Notes: generated by a model not told the origin, from the sequence alone. DNA of 64,000 nucleotides from Acetobacter estunensis (GCF_019083805.1 NZ_JAHRDV010000008.1:62001-126000), one strand, 5' to 3'; positions 18,330 to 27,002 are shown, counted from the first letter of the stretch. Translations and numbers: made by a program.

Positions 18330-18516
18330 GATTCTGCCGATAGCCGGGCGCTGGCGCACCAGCAAGAGAAGCCGCCTTTTCACACCGGCTCGTGACGACG
18401 TTTCACGCAGTGGTGAAACCGCCTCCATTCCCTTTCGCGTTACCACAACGGCATTGGAGTGCGGCCATCAAGCCGGACGCTCCTCCTCATTTCCCATGTA
18501 ATTCAAGGATATGTTC

Positions 18517-18873
18517 ATGAGCGACTGGACAGACTGGAACGAGCGTCGTGCGCATCTGGGAAAAGCCATCGGCAATTACGCCTCTGTCTCGCCCGATACG
18601 GTGTCGGCAATCGTCTCTCTAAACGGCGCGGGAGAGAAAAGCGGCCATCTGGATGGCAAGACACGCGAACTGATCGCCCTTGCCGTGGCGGCCACAACAC
18701 GCTGCGACGGCTGCATCACCATCCATGCGGAAGAAGCCGTCAAAGCTGGCGCCACACGCGAAGAAATCGGGGAAGCGCTGAGCGTCGCCATTGCGCTCAA
18801 TGCGGGCGCGGCGCTCGTTTATTCCACCCGCATCATGGACGCCTTCGACGCCGCTGTTGCGGGGAAAAAGTAA
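18517..18873 (+). CDS. AhpD-like carboxymuconolactone decarboxylase family protein
   Basis: This 118-residue protein is a one-domain AhpD/CMD family member. The redox pair C63/C66 and H70 lie in RCDGCITIH, preceded by LDGKTRELIALAVAA, a classic AhpD core. Such proteins often act as small thiol peroxidases or disulfide reductases. The start at 18517 is chosen because AAGGA lies seven bases before it, whereas the ATG at 18511 is too close. It is a single gene converging on the microcin-like gene over a shared bidirectional terminator. Confidence 0.88.
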   Translation: MSDWTDWNERRAHLGKAIGNYASVSPDTVSAIVSLNGAGEKSGHLDGKTRELIALAVAATTRCDGCITIHAEEAVKAGATREEIGEALSVAIALNAGAALVYSTRIMDAFDAAVAGKK

Positions 18874-18897
18874 GACACGGCTCTCTGCTCAAAGCAC

Positions 18898-18933
18898 AAA
18901 AAAGGCCGGAGCACCGCTGCTCCGGCCTTTTTT
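18898..18933. terminator. Bidirectional terminator
   Basis: A 16-bp perfect stem runs from AAAAAAGGCCGGAGCA (18898-18913) to TGCTCCGGCCTTTTTT (18918-18933), with loop CCGC. It has T-runs on both strands and serves both the AhpD-like gene and the convergent double-glycine-leader gene. Confidence 0.95.
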
Positions 18934-18951
18934 AAATCGAATCTACGTAGA

Positions 18952-19368
18952 TCAGCCGAAACCGCCGCCAGACGAAGCCGGGAAAGAAATGGTGTTTTCA
19001 GCCAGAAGACAGCCACAATTGCCCCAGCTCTGCGCGCCCTGAATGGACGAAATGGTGCTCTGCAGGAAGCTCATCGCATCCTTCACCGACATGCTGGCCG
19101 TGGTGGAATAACCGAGCTTCATGTCAGCGCCCACATTCTGCCACGCGCTGGCGATGGTCGAGCAACTGGCGTGATTGAAGTAATCAGCACCGACATTATA
19201 CATTCCAGCGAGGTAACCGGCATAAGCACCGATCATACCGGAGAGGGAAACCTGCGAACCACAAGACGGAGCCGGATGGCACCCCCCACTGTGCTGCGGC
19301 TGCCAGCCACCACACCCACCGGATACAATGTCGAGTTCAGCAATCGTAAGTTCACGCATGGTAGACAT
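18952..19368 (-). CDS. Orphan double-glycine-leader protein, microcin/colicin V-like precursor
   Basis: The 138-residue product starts MSTMRELTIAELDIVSGG, an 18-residue double-glycine leader. From Met4 it differs little from the colicin V leader MRTLTLNELDSVSGG (recalled from literature). The predicted core begins at Cys19. It is Gly/Ser/Ala-rich with six Cys (19, 30, 36, 69, 118, 120), a hydrophobic part (GMIGAYAGYLAGMYNVG) and the tail SSGGGFG. Such leaders are cut by peptidase-C39 ABC exporters. No exporter, immunity or modification gene is seen nearby. The start at 19368 follows GGAGAAGGAA at good spacing and restores a leader of normal length. A secreted bacteriocin or other secreted peptide is inferred; activity is unknown. 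Confidence 0.75.
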   Translation of the reverse strand: MSTMRELTIAELDIVSGGCGGWQPQHSGGCHPAPSCGSQVSLSGMIGAYAGYLAGMYNVGADYFNHASCSTIASAWQNVGADMKLGYSTTASMSVKDAMSFLQSTISSIQGAQSWGNCGCLLAENTISFPASSGGGFG

Positions 19369-19597
19369 CTGGTCTTTCCTTCTCCGGATCAGGCTCTCTT
19401 CTGATCGATTTCTTGAGAACCGAATTACCAGACACTCCTGCCTCATCCCCAGATAATAGAGCGTTAATTTCAGGGGCCTCGTGTCATTTATTCATCAATG
19501 CATCGACAATGAATCGTCATTGCCACTACCATTGCGACATCGATTCATATAACATATTGATAATATTAATCTTTACCACTCCACACTGGATGACCGA

Positions 19598-19921
19598 ATG
19601 CCCATCGCTCTCTACACCCTTGCCGCTCTGGCCGAGATCGGCGGCTGTTTTTCCTTTTGGGCGTGGCTGCGTCTCGGACGCACTCCCCTGTGGCTCGTGC
19701 CGGGCTGCGCGTCTCTCGTCCTTTTTGCTTGGCTTCTCACACTGGTGGACACGGACGCCTCCGGCCGCGCCTATGCCGCGTATGGCGGAATCTACATCAC
19801 CATGGCCGTCATCTGGATGTGGGCCGTGGACGGCGTACGCCCGGACCGTATGGATCTTATTGGCGTCGTGCTGGCGCTGGCGGGCACGAGCGTCATTCTC
19901 TTCGGGCCGCACAAGGGCTGA
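19598..19921 (+). CDS. UPF0060/YnfA family small membrane protein
   Basis: A 107-residue protein with four predicted helices matching the UPF0060 (YnfA) family: [17 protein letters not shown], the [18 protein letters not shown] block and the C-terminal [19 protein letters not shown]. The family resembles small multidrug resistance transporters in size and topology. Some members were linked to drug efflux, but the substrate here is unknown. It is a single gene 52 bases upstream of queE, possibly co-transcribed. Confidence 0.9.
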   Translation: MPIALYTLAALAEIGGCFSFWAWLRLGRTPLWLVPGCASLVLFAWLLTLVDTDASGRAYAAYGGIYITMAVIWMWAVDGVRPDRMDLIGVVLALAGTSVILFGPHKG

Positions 19922-19973
19922 AAACAGCCCAAACCTCTTGCCAAGCCTGCCGCCATGTCCGACATGACCGGCC

Positions 19974-20606
19974 ATGAGCTATTCCGTGAAGGAAATCTTT
20001 CTCACCCTGCAGGGCGAGGGTGGACAGGCCGGTCGAGCGGCCGTGTTCTGCCGCTTTGCCGGGTGCAATCTGTGGACCGGACGCGAAAGCGACCGGGCGC
20101 TGGCCGTCTGCCGTTTCTGTGACACCGATTTCATCGGCACGGACGGTGAAGGCGGCGGACGCTTTCCTGACGCCACATCCCTCGCCCGCGCCATTACCGC
20201 CACATGGGCAGCCGGGCGTGACGAACGCTTCGTGGTCTTTACCGGTGGCGAACCCTTGCTCCAGTTGGATGCAGCGTTGATCGACGCCATGCACGCGGAA
20301 GGCTTCACCATTGCTGTGGAAAGCAACGGCACACTTTCCGCCCCTCCAGGCATCGACTGGCTGTGCATCAGCCCCAAGGCCAGCGCGCCGCTCGCACAGA
20401 CGCGCGGGCAGGAACTCAAACTCGTCTTTCCTCAGCCCGACCTCATGCCGGAAAGCGTGGCGCATCTCGATTTCGAGCAATTCTGGCTGCAACCCATGGA
20501 CGGCCCGGATCGGGACGCCAACACGGAAGCGGCTGTGCAATACTGCCTGAAGCATCCACGCTGGCGGCTCTCGCTCCAGACCCACAAGCTGATCGGGATT
20601 CCCTGA
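19974..20606 (+). CDS. queE: 7-carboxy-7-deazaguanine synthase
   Basis: A 210-residue radical SAM enzyme of queuosine biosynthesis converting 6-carboxy-tetrahydropterin to 7-carboxy-7-deazaguanine. The iron-sulfur cluster cysteines C31, C46 and C49 give the longer C-x14-C-x2-C spacing known for the QueE of Burkholderia multivorans, not the usual Cx3Cx2C. Also visible are [15 protein letters not shown] at the N-terminus and [10 protein letters not shown]. It is the first gene of queE-queC-queD, followed two bases later by queC. Confidence 0.95.
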   Translation: MSYSVKEIFLTLQGEGGQAGRAAVFCRFAGCNLWTGRESDRALAVCRFCDTDFIGTDGEGGGRFPDATSLARAITATWAAGRDERFVVFTGGEPLLQLDAALIDAMHAEGFTIAVESNGTLSAPPGIDWLCISPKASAPLAQTRGQELKLVFPQPDLMPESVAHLDFEQFWLQPMDGPDRDANTEAAVQYCLKHPRWRLSLQTHKLIGIP

Positions 20607-20608
20607 GC

Positions 20609-21340
20609 ATGACGACCACATCTTCCGGCAATGGCGCGCTCGTCGTGTTTTCCGGCGGTCAGGATTCCGCCACATGCCTTGCCTGGGCACTAAATCGCTT
20701 CGAGCGGGTAGAAACGCTTGGCTTCGACTATGGCCAGCGCCACGCCGTGGAACTCACCTGCCGCGACACGCTTCGCAAGGGCATGGCCGCGCTCAACGCC
20801 GATTGGGCCACGCGCCTCGGCCCCGATCACACACTAGATCTGGCAGCGCTTGGGCATGTCTCGGAGACGGCCCTGACACGCGAGACGGAAATCAGCATGA
20901 CGGAGAGTGGCCTCCCCTCCACCTTCGTGCCCGGCCGCAACCTGATCTTCCTCAGCTTTGCCGCCGCACTGGCCTATCGACGCGGTCTGCGCCACATCGT
21001 CACGGGCGTGTGCGAAACGGACTACTCCGGGTATCCCGATTGCCGCGACGATACGATCAAAGCGCTTCAGGTTGCCCTCAATCTCGGCATGGATTCGCGC
21101 TTTGTACTGCACACGCCCCTGATGTGGATCGACAAGGCGCAGACATGGGGGCTAGCGGCGTCACTAGGCGGCGAAGCGCTCGTTACGCTCATCAATCACG
21201 AAAGCCACAGCTGCTATCTCGGTACGCGCGGCACCCTGCATCCATGGGGCCATGGCTGCGGCACCTGTCCGGCCTGCGAGCTGCGGCGTCATGGATGGGA
21301 GCAGTATCAAGCGACTCTCACGGGGCCGTCTCATGCCTGA
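20609..21340 (+). CDS. queC: 7-cyano-7-deazaguanine (preQ0) synthase
   Basis: The 243-residue product has the PP-loop ATPase motif SGGQDS (15-20), [21 protein letters not shown] and the zinc-binding cysteines near the end ([10 protein letters not shown]). It converts carboxy-deazaguanine to preQ0 with ATP and ammonia. The start at 20609 lies two bases after the queE stop. Longer in-frame extensions run into queE and are rejected. It overlaps queD by eight bases. Confidence 0.95.
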   Translation: MTTTSSGNGALVVFSGGQDSATCLAWALNRFERVETLGFDYGQRHAVELTCRDTLRKGMAALNADWATRLGPDHTLDLAALGHVSETALTRETEISMTESGLPSTFVPGRNLIFLSFAAALAYRRGLRHIVTGVCETDYSGYPDCRDDTIKALQVALNLGMDSRFVLHTPLMWIDKAQTWGLAASLGGEALVTLINHESHSCYLGTRGTLHPWGHGCGTCPACELRRHGWEQYQATLTGPSHA

Positions 21341-21866
21341 CCTGATCTTCACCCGCCGCTTTTCCATGGGGCACCGCCTCATTCACGGCGCGAGCGAAAG
21401 CTGTGCCCTGCCGCATGGCCACAACGAATTCGTCACGGTTCGCCTCGCACCCGTGAATGTGGCGCCGCTCGATGGCGTGGCGAATATGCCCGTCTCGTTC
21501 CAGCGAGCCAAAAGCACGTGGCACCGTTTCGTGGACGAACGGCTCGACCACGCTCTGCAACTGGCAGAGGACGACCCCCTTCTGGCGTGGTTTCGCGCCC
21601 ATGAGCCCGAACGGGCGAAACGCATCATCGTCACACCCGGCGATCCAACCACCGAGATGATGATCTGCCTGATGAAAGCCAAGCTCGACGCGCTGCTTCA
21701 GGCCGATGGCGCGCTTTTGCGGTGCACAACCATCACGCTGGAAGAAACACCCACCAATACGGTGGAGTTCTCCGGCGATCCGCTGCCGATGCTTCCCTCT
21801 CCGCGTCCGCCGGAACAGTGCTGGTGGAGACGGGCGGATATGAGCATTTCGGATCTGGAATCCTGA
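21333..21866 (+). CDS. queD: 6-carboxy-tetrahydropterin synthase family protein
   Basis: The 177-residue product is QueD-like: zinc ligands H14, H28 and H30 and the catalytic cysteine C24 lie in MGHRLIHG and CALPHGHNE. It makes 6-carboxy-tetrahydropterin from dihydroneopterin triphosphate, the substrate of QueE. At 177 residues it is longer than E. coli QueD (about 120), with an insert in the middle, as seen in many alphaproteobacterial members. The start at 21333 overlaps queC by eight bases. queF, tgt and queA are not in the window. Confidence 0.88.
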   Translation: MPDLIFTRRFSMGHRLIHGASESCALPHGHNEFVTVRLAPVNVAPLDGVANMPVSFQRAKSTWHRFVDERLDHALQLAEDDPLLAWFRAHEPERAKRIIVTPGDPTTEMMICLMKAKLDALLQADGALLRCTTITLEETPTNTVEFSGDPLPMLPSPRPPEQCWWRRADMSISDLES

Positions 21867-21885
21867 AACCCACCCACGGGTTTTT
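21866..21885 (+). terminator. Probable terminator of the que operon
   Basis: AAACCC (21866-21871) pairs with GGGTTT (21878-21883) across a six-base loop and continues into T residues immediately after the queD stop codon. The stem is short. Confidence 0.6.
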
Positions 21886-21921
21886 CAGAATACTTCGTTA
21901 CTTTTCATACGACGCGACAAG

Positions 21922-22305
21922 TCAGTCATCCTCGGCATTCAGGATGCCGCACGCATGCACCAATTTCTCCGAAGGCTGGGGCGTCGTGCAGAGACGCCGG
22001 GCATCTGGTCCGCACATCTCGATCGCCGTCTCGTAATTCGATTCCAGCACATCATGCGCCACCGCCAGATCGGAGGCATCGCGCGAGGACGCATCCTCCT
22101 CGTCCGGCATCTTCTTCTGCGTGTCGTGCAGTTCCCTCATCGCGCTGATGCACGCATCGCTGGCCTCGTCCGGCTTCACCTGAAGAACGTCGAGTTCCTT
22201 ATTGAGCTGGGCCGCCGGCACATTTTCCGGGGCGGCCTGCGCCATGGCCGCTGACGCTCCCATGACGGACAGAACCAGACAGGGCAGCAACAGACGGACG
22301 TTCAC
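21922..22305 (-). CDS. Secreted four-cysteine protein of unknown function
   Basis: No family recognised. From a GTG start the 127-residue product has a clear signal peptide (NVRLLLPCLVLSVMGASAAMA) with a likely cleavage after AMA. The mature part is charged and helical, with four cysteines (in DACISAM, EMCGPDARRLCTTP and HACGIL) that could form two disulfides. GTG at 22305 is preferred because GGAG lies about seven bases before it; the in-frame ATG at 22326 has no ribosome site. A periplasmic location is inferred. Confidence 0.65.
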   Translation of the reverse strand: MNVRLLLPCLVLSVMGASAAMAQAAPENVPAAQLNKELDVLQVKPDEASDACISAMRELHDTQKKMPDEEDASSRDASDLAVAHDVLESNYETAIEMCGPDARRLCTTPQPSEKLVHACGILNAEDD

Positions 22306-22489
22306 GTAGTATCTCCGATAACCCATTCAGACGCGACTTTGCGCGTGCACATCGTTCTCATCTTATCGCTCAACACCTCCTCACGAAAGCTCCTTCCGGC
22401 ACGCGCTGCGTGAGGACACTTACAGTTCCCTTCGCGCTTGCGCAGCACGCGCCCGCATTCCTCACACTTCATTGCAGTCGGAAATTTTC

Positions 22490-23029
22490 ATGACATTCTC
22501 CTCACGCCGGACTTTCCTGCGCTCGCTTCTCGTAACCGGAGGCGCTCTTGGCGCTGCCACGGCCCTTGGCGCCTGCACCACCACGACAAGCAACGGCACA
22601 ACCACCTACGCCGTGGATGTGACAAAGATCCTCTCCCTCATCAGCAGCGTGGAATCCGGCCTGACCCAGATCGCCTCCTCCAGCACTGTGACCAGCGTGC
22701 TTGGCGCAACCGATTCGGCCAAGCTCACGTCTGCCATCACCACCGTCAGCCAGGTCACAGCCCAGATCGCTGCCAACGCCGCCTCTTCCGTGAGCGTCAC
22801 TGTGGCGAAGGACTGGGTCACAACCGCCGAAAGCGCAGCGGGAGCGGCCCTCACGGTGCTGGAGAGTCTCCAAAGCCTCCTTCCAGCCAACGTCAACGTC
22901 ATGGTTCAGGCCGTGGCCGCCCTTCTTCCGGCTCTCGCCGCTCTAATCGGCGCGGTGTCCACCTCCTCCACCAGCTTGTCCGCGCCAGAGGCCCAGGCCA
23001 TCATCGCACGCGGTCTTTCCGCCAACTGA
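22490..23029 (+). CDS. Twin-arginine-type lipoprotein, unknown function
   Basis: The 179-residue product begins with a signal containing RRTFLRSLLV and a lipobox LGAC (Cys29), so it is likely a Tat- or Sec-exported lipoprotein. The mature region is Ser/Thr/Ala/Val-rich with almost no charged residues and ends in ALLPALAALIGAVSTSSTSLS. This composition suggests repeated amphipathic helices. No domain recognised. The ATG at 22490 follows GGAA. A glycosyltransferase gene starts 69 bases downstream on the same strand, so the two may form an operon. Confidence 0.72.
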   Translation: MTFSSRRTFLRSLLVTGGALGAATALGACTTTTSNGTTTYAVDVTKILSLISSVESGLTQIASSSTVTSVLGATDSAKLTSAITTVSQVTAQIAANAASSVSVTVAKDWVTTAESAAGAALTVLESLQSLLPANVNVMVQAVAALLPALAALIGAVSTSSTSLSAPEAQAIIARGLSAN

Positions 23030-23097
23030 GTTCCCCAAATTGGCATCGTCGGACCGGCTCGGGTATTCGGTTCTTTCCGGACCACAGCAGGCCGCCG

Positions 23098-24477
23098 ATG
23101 CCACCCTTGCCACTTTCCTCCTCTCCGCAGCCACGTGTGTGGTTCGATGTGGAAGACCTGTTCGAATATGCCCGTACCGGCTCGCGCCCCAGTGGAATCC
23201 AGCGCGTGGCCTTCGAAATTCAGTCCGCCATGCAGGCCCTGCCGGAAATGCAGGGAACACGTGTGGGGTTTCTTCGGCACACCACCGATGGACGGGGCTT
23301 CACTCCCGTCCAACCTGAAAGTGTACGGGCACTGCATGATCGTCTGTGCAGCCACGCCCTCTCCGCCACCACCCATATTGAGACTGGCAACGAAGGCGAA
23401 CAGAAGGCCTCTTCAGCCCGGCGTCTTGCCCGGCATCTGCCTGCCAGCCTGCGCGTGCCGCTCGGACAACTGGTGTCTCATCAGAGCGCGGCGTTCCGGG
23501 ACCTCTCCGCCCTTCTGAGAGCAACCGGCACAACTCTCCGCCAGACATGGACGGAACGCCATACCTCTCAAGAAGCGAACATCGCATCTCCACGCGCAGG
23601 CGACATCCTGCTTGCCCTTGGCGCACCATGGTCACACACCGCGTACGGCACCCTGTTGGAGCGTGTGCGCGATCAGGGCGTGCGCACCGGGCTGCTCGTA
23701 CACGATCTTGTCCCACTGATCGCACCGGAATGGTGTCGTCCGGGTCTGCCGCGCGTGTTTCGCAGATGGTGCGAGTCTACGTTACCGGCCATCGACCGAC
23801 TGTTCGCTGTCTCACACAGCACACGCGACGATATCGCTCGCCTTTTTCCCGGCAAGGCAGCCTCCGTCATCCGTATGGGCACCGGCTTTTCAAAATCCCG
23901 TTCCATCACGGGGCACACAGACCTTCCGCTCTCCTTGCAGACGCCGTTCGTACTGGTGGTGGGAACCATCGAAGTCCGCAAGAACCATGCGTTGCTCTTC
24001 CACCTGTGGAGGAAGCTTCTCGCGGACCATCCACGCGCCACCATACCGCGTCTTGTCATGGCCGGATCACCCGGTTGGCTGGCCTCAGACCTGATGCAGC
24101 AAATCCGGAACTGCAACTTCCTCAATGGGCATATCGCCCTCGTGCATGCCCCTTCCGACGCCTTGCTGGAGGCGCTCTACCACCATGCCCTTTTCACTCT
24201 TGTTTCCTCTCTGCACGAAGGCTGGGGATTGCCTGTCACCGAAAGCCTCGCCCACGGAACGCCCTGCCTCATCGCCAATCGTGGCGCTCTGCCAGAAGCC
24301 GGTGGTGGCCTGACTCCGCTGTTCGACCCCGACAATCTTCATGACGTGCAAGCATGCGTCGAGCGCGTGATTCACGCTCCTGAGGAACTGGCGCGCCTGC
24401 GCTCGCGCATTGCCACGACGTTTCAGCCTACGCCTTGGTCCATAGCGGCTCAGCAATTGCTCTCCGCCTTCCATTAA
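23098..24477 (+). CDS. Glycosyltransferase, GT4/GT-B type
   Basis: A 459-residue GT-B glycosyltransferase. The C-terminal half carries the family 4 core: VLVVGTIEVRKNHALLF, the loop SSLHEGWGLPVTESLAHGTPCLIAN with the donor-binding E-x7-E pattern, then GALPEAGGG. The N-terminal part has VWFDVEDLFEYARTGSRPSGIQRVAFEI, a block common in rhamnosyl- and mannosyltransferases of this type. No donor or acceptor can be assigned. It is far from the EPS locus. The ATG at 23098 was picked because the DVEDLFEY block follows soon; the frame extends further upstream only over the lipoprotein gene. Confidence 0.85.
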   Translation: MPPLPLSSSPQPRVWFDVEDLFEYARTGSRPSGIQRVAFEIQSAMQALPEMQGTRVGFLRHTTDGRGFTPVQPESVRALHDRLCSHALSATTHIETGNEGEQKASSARRLARHLPASLRVPLGQLVSHQSAAFRDLSALLRATGTTLRQTWTERHTSQEANIASPRAGDILLALGAPWSHTAYGTLLERVRDQGVRTGLLVHDLVPLIAPEWCRPGLPRVFRRWCESTLPAIDRLFAVSHSTRDDIARLFPGKAASVIRMGTGFSKSRSITGHTDLPLSLQTPFVLVVGTIEVRKNHALLFHLWRKLLADHPRATIPRLVMAGSPGWLASDLMQQIRNCNFLNGHIALVHAPSDALLEALYHHALFTLVSSLHEGWGLPVTESLAHGTPCLIANRGALPEAGGGLTPLFDPDNLHDVQACVERVIHAPEELARLRSRIATTFQPTPWSIAAQQLLSAFH

Positions 24478-24605
24478 CGCCCGTTTTTTTGCCCCATCGG
24501 ATCCGATCGAAACGGCAGACTGCCATCACCGAATAAAAGGTGGCGCGTAAAGGGTTCATATACCTTTCTTGCTCTTCCCTATCCGGGCAGGCTACGAACC
24601 TAAAT

Positions 24606-24974
24606 ATGATCCGGCTCATCCTCCTTGTCCCCCTCCTTCTCGTGGTGATCCTGTTTGCCGCCAGCAATCAGGAATCGACCCAGATGTGGTTGCTGACCTA
24701 TAGCTGGTCCAGCTCGATCGGCGTCATGGCGCTGCTGATCTCCGTCATCTCGCTGGCCATGGGTGCTCTGTGCATGTGGTTCAGCGCCTTTGGGCAGGGA
24801 CGTCGCGCCCGCAAGGCGGAAGCCCGCGTGAAGGAACTGGAAGGCACCGTTGCCGCACAGGTCACGGAACTGAACCGTTTGCGGGGTCTTGTGAATGTGG
24901 ATCCGTCCGTCACTCCCCACCCAACCGCGCCAGTCTCTCCAGTCTCCACCATTCCGCCACAGCCCATCGCATGA
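24606..24974 (+). CDS. LapA (DUF1049) domain membrane protein
   Basis: The 122-residue product begins MIRLILLVPLLLVVILFAASNQES and has a second helix at about 35-62, then a charged coiled-coil-like segment (RRARKAEARVKELEG). This is the layout of the LapA/YciS domain, which in E. coli helps assemble lipopolysaccharide. A Pro/Thr-rich tail ends the protein. It overlaps pyrF by four bases (ATGA), a LapA-pyrF-trpF order I believe is common in Alphaproteobacteria. Confidence 0.85.
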   Translation: MIRLILLVPLLLVVILFAASNQESTQMWLLTYSWSSSIGVMALLISVISLAMGALCMWFSAFGQGRRARKAEARVKELEGTVAAQVTELNRLRGLVNVDPSVTPHPTAPVSPVSTIPPQPIA

Positions 24975-25681
24975 CCACACGTCGCACGCGCCTGATTGCC
25001 GCCCTCGACACCCGTGATCCGGCTGAAGCGACCCGCCGGGCGAACGCCGTCTCCCCCCATGTCGATGCCATCAAGCTGGGTCTCGAGTTCGCTTATGCCG
25101 CAGGGTTTGAAGCCGTCGCGAAGGTAGCAGAGGGACGCGAACTGTTTCTCGACCTTAAACTGCACGACATTCCCAACACCGTCGGGGCGGCTGTGGGTAG
25201 CCTGAATCGTCTTTCACCCGCCATGCTGACCATCCATGCCAGCGGCGGAAGCGCTATGGTCGCGGCGGCAAGACAAGCGTGCGACGACAGCTTTCCCGAA
25301 GGCAAGCGTCCGCTGCTGCTGGCCGTAACCGTCCTTACCAGCCTCGATGATGCAGCCCTTGCGGAAACCGGCGTGCCGGGTGGCGCGCGCGCGCAGGTGC
25401 TGCGTCTGGCCGAACTGGCGCTGCGTAATGGCGCGGACGGCCTGGTCTGTTCCGCGCATGAACTGACCGCGCTGAGGAAAGAGTTTGGCGAGAGGCCGGT
25501 GCTCGTCACTCCCGGTATTCGTCCCCGCGGTGCGGACGCAGGCGACCAGAAACGCATCATGACCCCGACCGAAGCCCGACAGGCTGGCGCGGACTGGATC
25601 GTGGTCGGACGTCCCATCACAAAAGCCGCCGATCCCGCCGCCGCCGCCGCCGCAATTGCGGCCGAACTCGTCGCTCCCTGA
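24971..25681 (+). CDS. pyrF: Orotidine 5'-phosphate decarboxylase
   Basis: The 236-residue product catalyses the last step of UMP synthesis. Signatures are LIAALDTRDPAEA, the active-site stretch ELFLDLKLHDIPNTV near residue 58-72, TIHASGG, VLVTPGIRPRG and ADWIVVGRPITKA. A GCC-repeat run encodes an Ala-rich stretch before the C-terminus. It is translationally coupled to the LapA gene (ATGA) and to trpF (TGATG). Confidence 0.96.
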   Translation: MTTRRTRLIAALDTRDPAEATRRANAVSPHVDAIKLGLEFAYAAGFEAVAKVAEGRELFLDLKLHDIPNTVGAAVGSLNRLSPAMLTIHASGGSAMVAAARQACDDSFPEGKRPLLLAVTVLTSLDDAALAETGVPGGARAQVLRLAELALRNGADGLVCSAHELTALRKEFGERPVLVTPGIRPRGADAGDQKRIMTPTEARQAGADWIVVGRPITKAADPAAAAAAIAAELVAP

Positions 25682-26313
25682 TGCGCGTAGGCGCCAAGAT
25701 ATGTGGGCTGACGGAACCAGCCGGTCTTGATGCCTGTCTGGAATACGGGGCCGACTGGGTGGGATTCAACTTCTTCGCCCGCTCTCCCCGCTACGTCACA
25801 ACGACGCAGGCGGCACAGCTGATCCGACGGATCGAAGCCGCTCCTGTCCAACCGGGTCGTGTCGGCCTGTTCGTAAACCCGACCGATGAGCAGATTGCCG
25901 AAACGCTGGACAATGTGTCGCTCGACATCCTCCAGCTCTACACCACGCCTGAGCGTGCTCAGGTGATCCGCCAGAAATTCGGTCTTCCGGTATGGCTGTC
26001 CGTCGCTGTCTCGACGAAGGGCGACCTTCCGACAACCGCTCTGGCAGACCGCTTCGTGATCGAATCACGCCCCCCGGAAGGCGCCACGCGTCCCGGCGGC
26101 AACGGACGGGCCTTTCCGTGGTATCTTACCCGCGCTTGGCAGGCTCCTGCGTCATGGATGCTGGCAGGTGGACTGCGGCCCGAGACCGTAGCGCAGGCTG
26201 TCCGTGAAAGCGCGGCAAACGCTGTTGATGTGGCATCTGGCGTGGAAAGCGCGCCCGGCGTCAAGGACCCGGACGCCATCGCCCGCTTCATCGCTGCTGC
26301 CCGTGCCGTGTGA
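25681..26313 (+). CDS. trpF: Phosphoribosylanthranilate isomerase
   Basis: The 210-residue product is the (beta/alpha)8 isomerase of tryptophan synthesis. The catalytic cysteine is in GAKICGLT (Cys8). Also present are GADWVGFNFFARSPRYV, LDILQLY, WMLAGGLRPETVA and NAVDVASGVESAPGVKD. The start codon overlaps the pyrF stop. trpB and trpA, often next in Alphaproteobacteria, are absent; a tRNA gene and then IS-containing DNA follow. Confidence 0.95.
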   Translation: MRVGAKICGLTEPAGLDACLEYGADWVGFNFFARSPRYVTTTQAAQLIRRIEAAPVQPGRVGLFVNPTDEQIAETLDNVSLDILQLYTTPERAQVIRQKFGLPVWLSVAVSTKGDLPTTALADRFVIESRPPEGATRPGGNGRAFPWYLTRAWQAPASWMLAGGLRPETVAQAVRESAANAVDVASGVESAPGVKDPDAIARFIAAARAV

Positions 26314-26372
26314 TCGGTGCGTTTTTCCTCTTGAACACCCGCACGATACTGGTATGAAGACCTCCAGCGCCT

Positions 26373-26463
26373 GGAGAGATGGCCGAGCGGCTTAAGGCGC
26401 ACGCTTGGAAAGCGTGTGTACGTTAATAGCGTACCGTGGGTTCGAATCCCACTCTCTCCGCCA
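26373..26463 (+). tRNA. tRNA-Ser (anticodon GGA)
   Basis: The acceptor stem GGAGAGA/TCTCTCC, D arm, anticodon stem CACGC/GCGTG with loop TTGGAAA (anticodon GGA, reading UCC and UCU), a long variable arm typical of serine tRNA, and the T arm with GTTCGAATC are all present. CCA is encoded (26461-26463). It marks the border between core genes and the IS/EPS region. Confidence 0.96.
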
Positions 26464-27002
26464 GAGATGGCAAAACCCTTACAATTCAATGAGTTGCGCA
26501 CCAAATAAAGAGGCACGCGGCTATCCCAGCGATAGTAGTCGGTCGGTCGCACTTCAATGATCAAGAAGGCATCTCGGACCTGCCGGGTTGAAGCTCATAG
26601 GCGGCAAAACCTACTCAGGCCACCTCAACGTCTCCAAAACTGCTGACAAGACGTAGGACGCCTTTAATAGTGCCGTTCAGAACTCCATCAGCATCACTGA
26701 CACAGCCTTCCTGTTACAAGACATCCCTTCACGGGTCTTCCCAATAATGATGGAGGACCCAAGACAACGCCACAAACGAATTAGTTCATCTCCCAGATAA
26801 AGATACAGCCTCTCGACACCCTTCCCTTGGAACAGCACCCCAACCGCTCTCCCTTTGCATTGGCAAGCACTCGAAGAAAACTGAACTTGACCATTTCTTG
26901 TGCAAGCGAGCCTAACGTCACCGCACGACAAATAAGCTTTTCCTTGGAACATCACTGATCATGAAATCATCAAGGACATTTCAACGAGCCATGCCCTGTT
27001 TA
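26464..27002. other. Gene-poor stretch between tRNA-Ser and the IS element
   Basis: About 540 bases with no recognised gene. A 92-codon frame on the minus strand (26677-26955) has no family resemblance. In another minus frame downstream, a short stretch reads DGVLNGTIKGVLRLVSSFGDVEVA-like coding sequence before a stop near 26620, which could be the end of a decayed gene. Base composition is more AT-rich than the trpF side. Confidence 0.35.

Noticed and set aside
19510..19547. TGAATCG/CGATTCA inverted repeat upstream of the UPF0060 gene as an operator
   Set aside because: Arms of seven bases are separated by 24 bases; too weak and loose to support a site by eye.
25959..26564. Minus-strand frame containing a GGESGIRTHGT-like stretch
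   Set aside because: This is the known artefact of translating a serine tRNA on the opposite strand; it also runs antisense through trpF.
26677..26955. 92-codon minus-strand frame beside the IS
   Set aside because: No recognisable family, no clear ribosome site; kept only as a remark in the gene-poor stretch.
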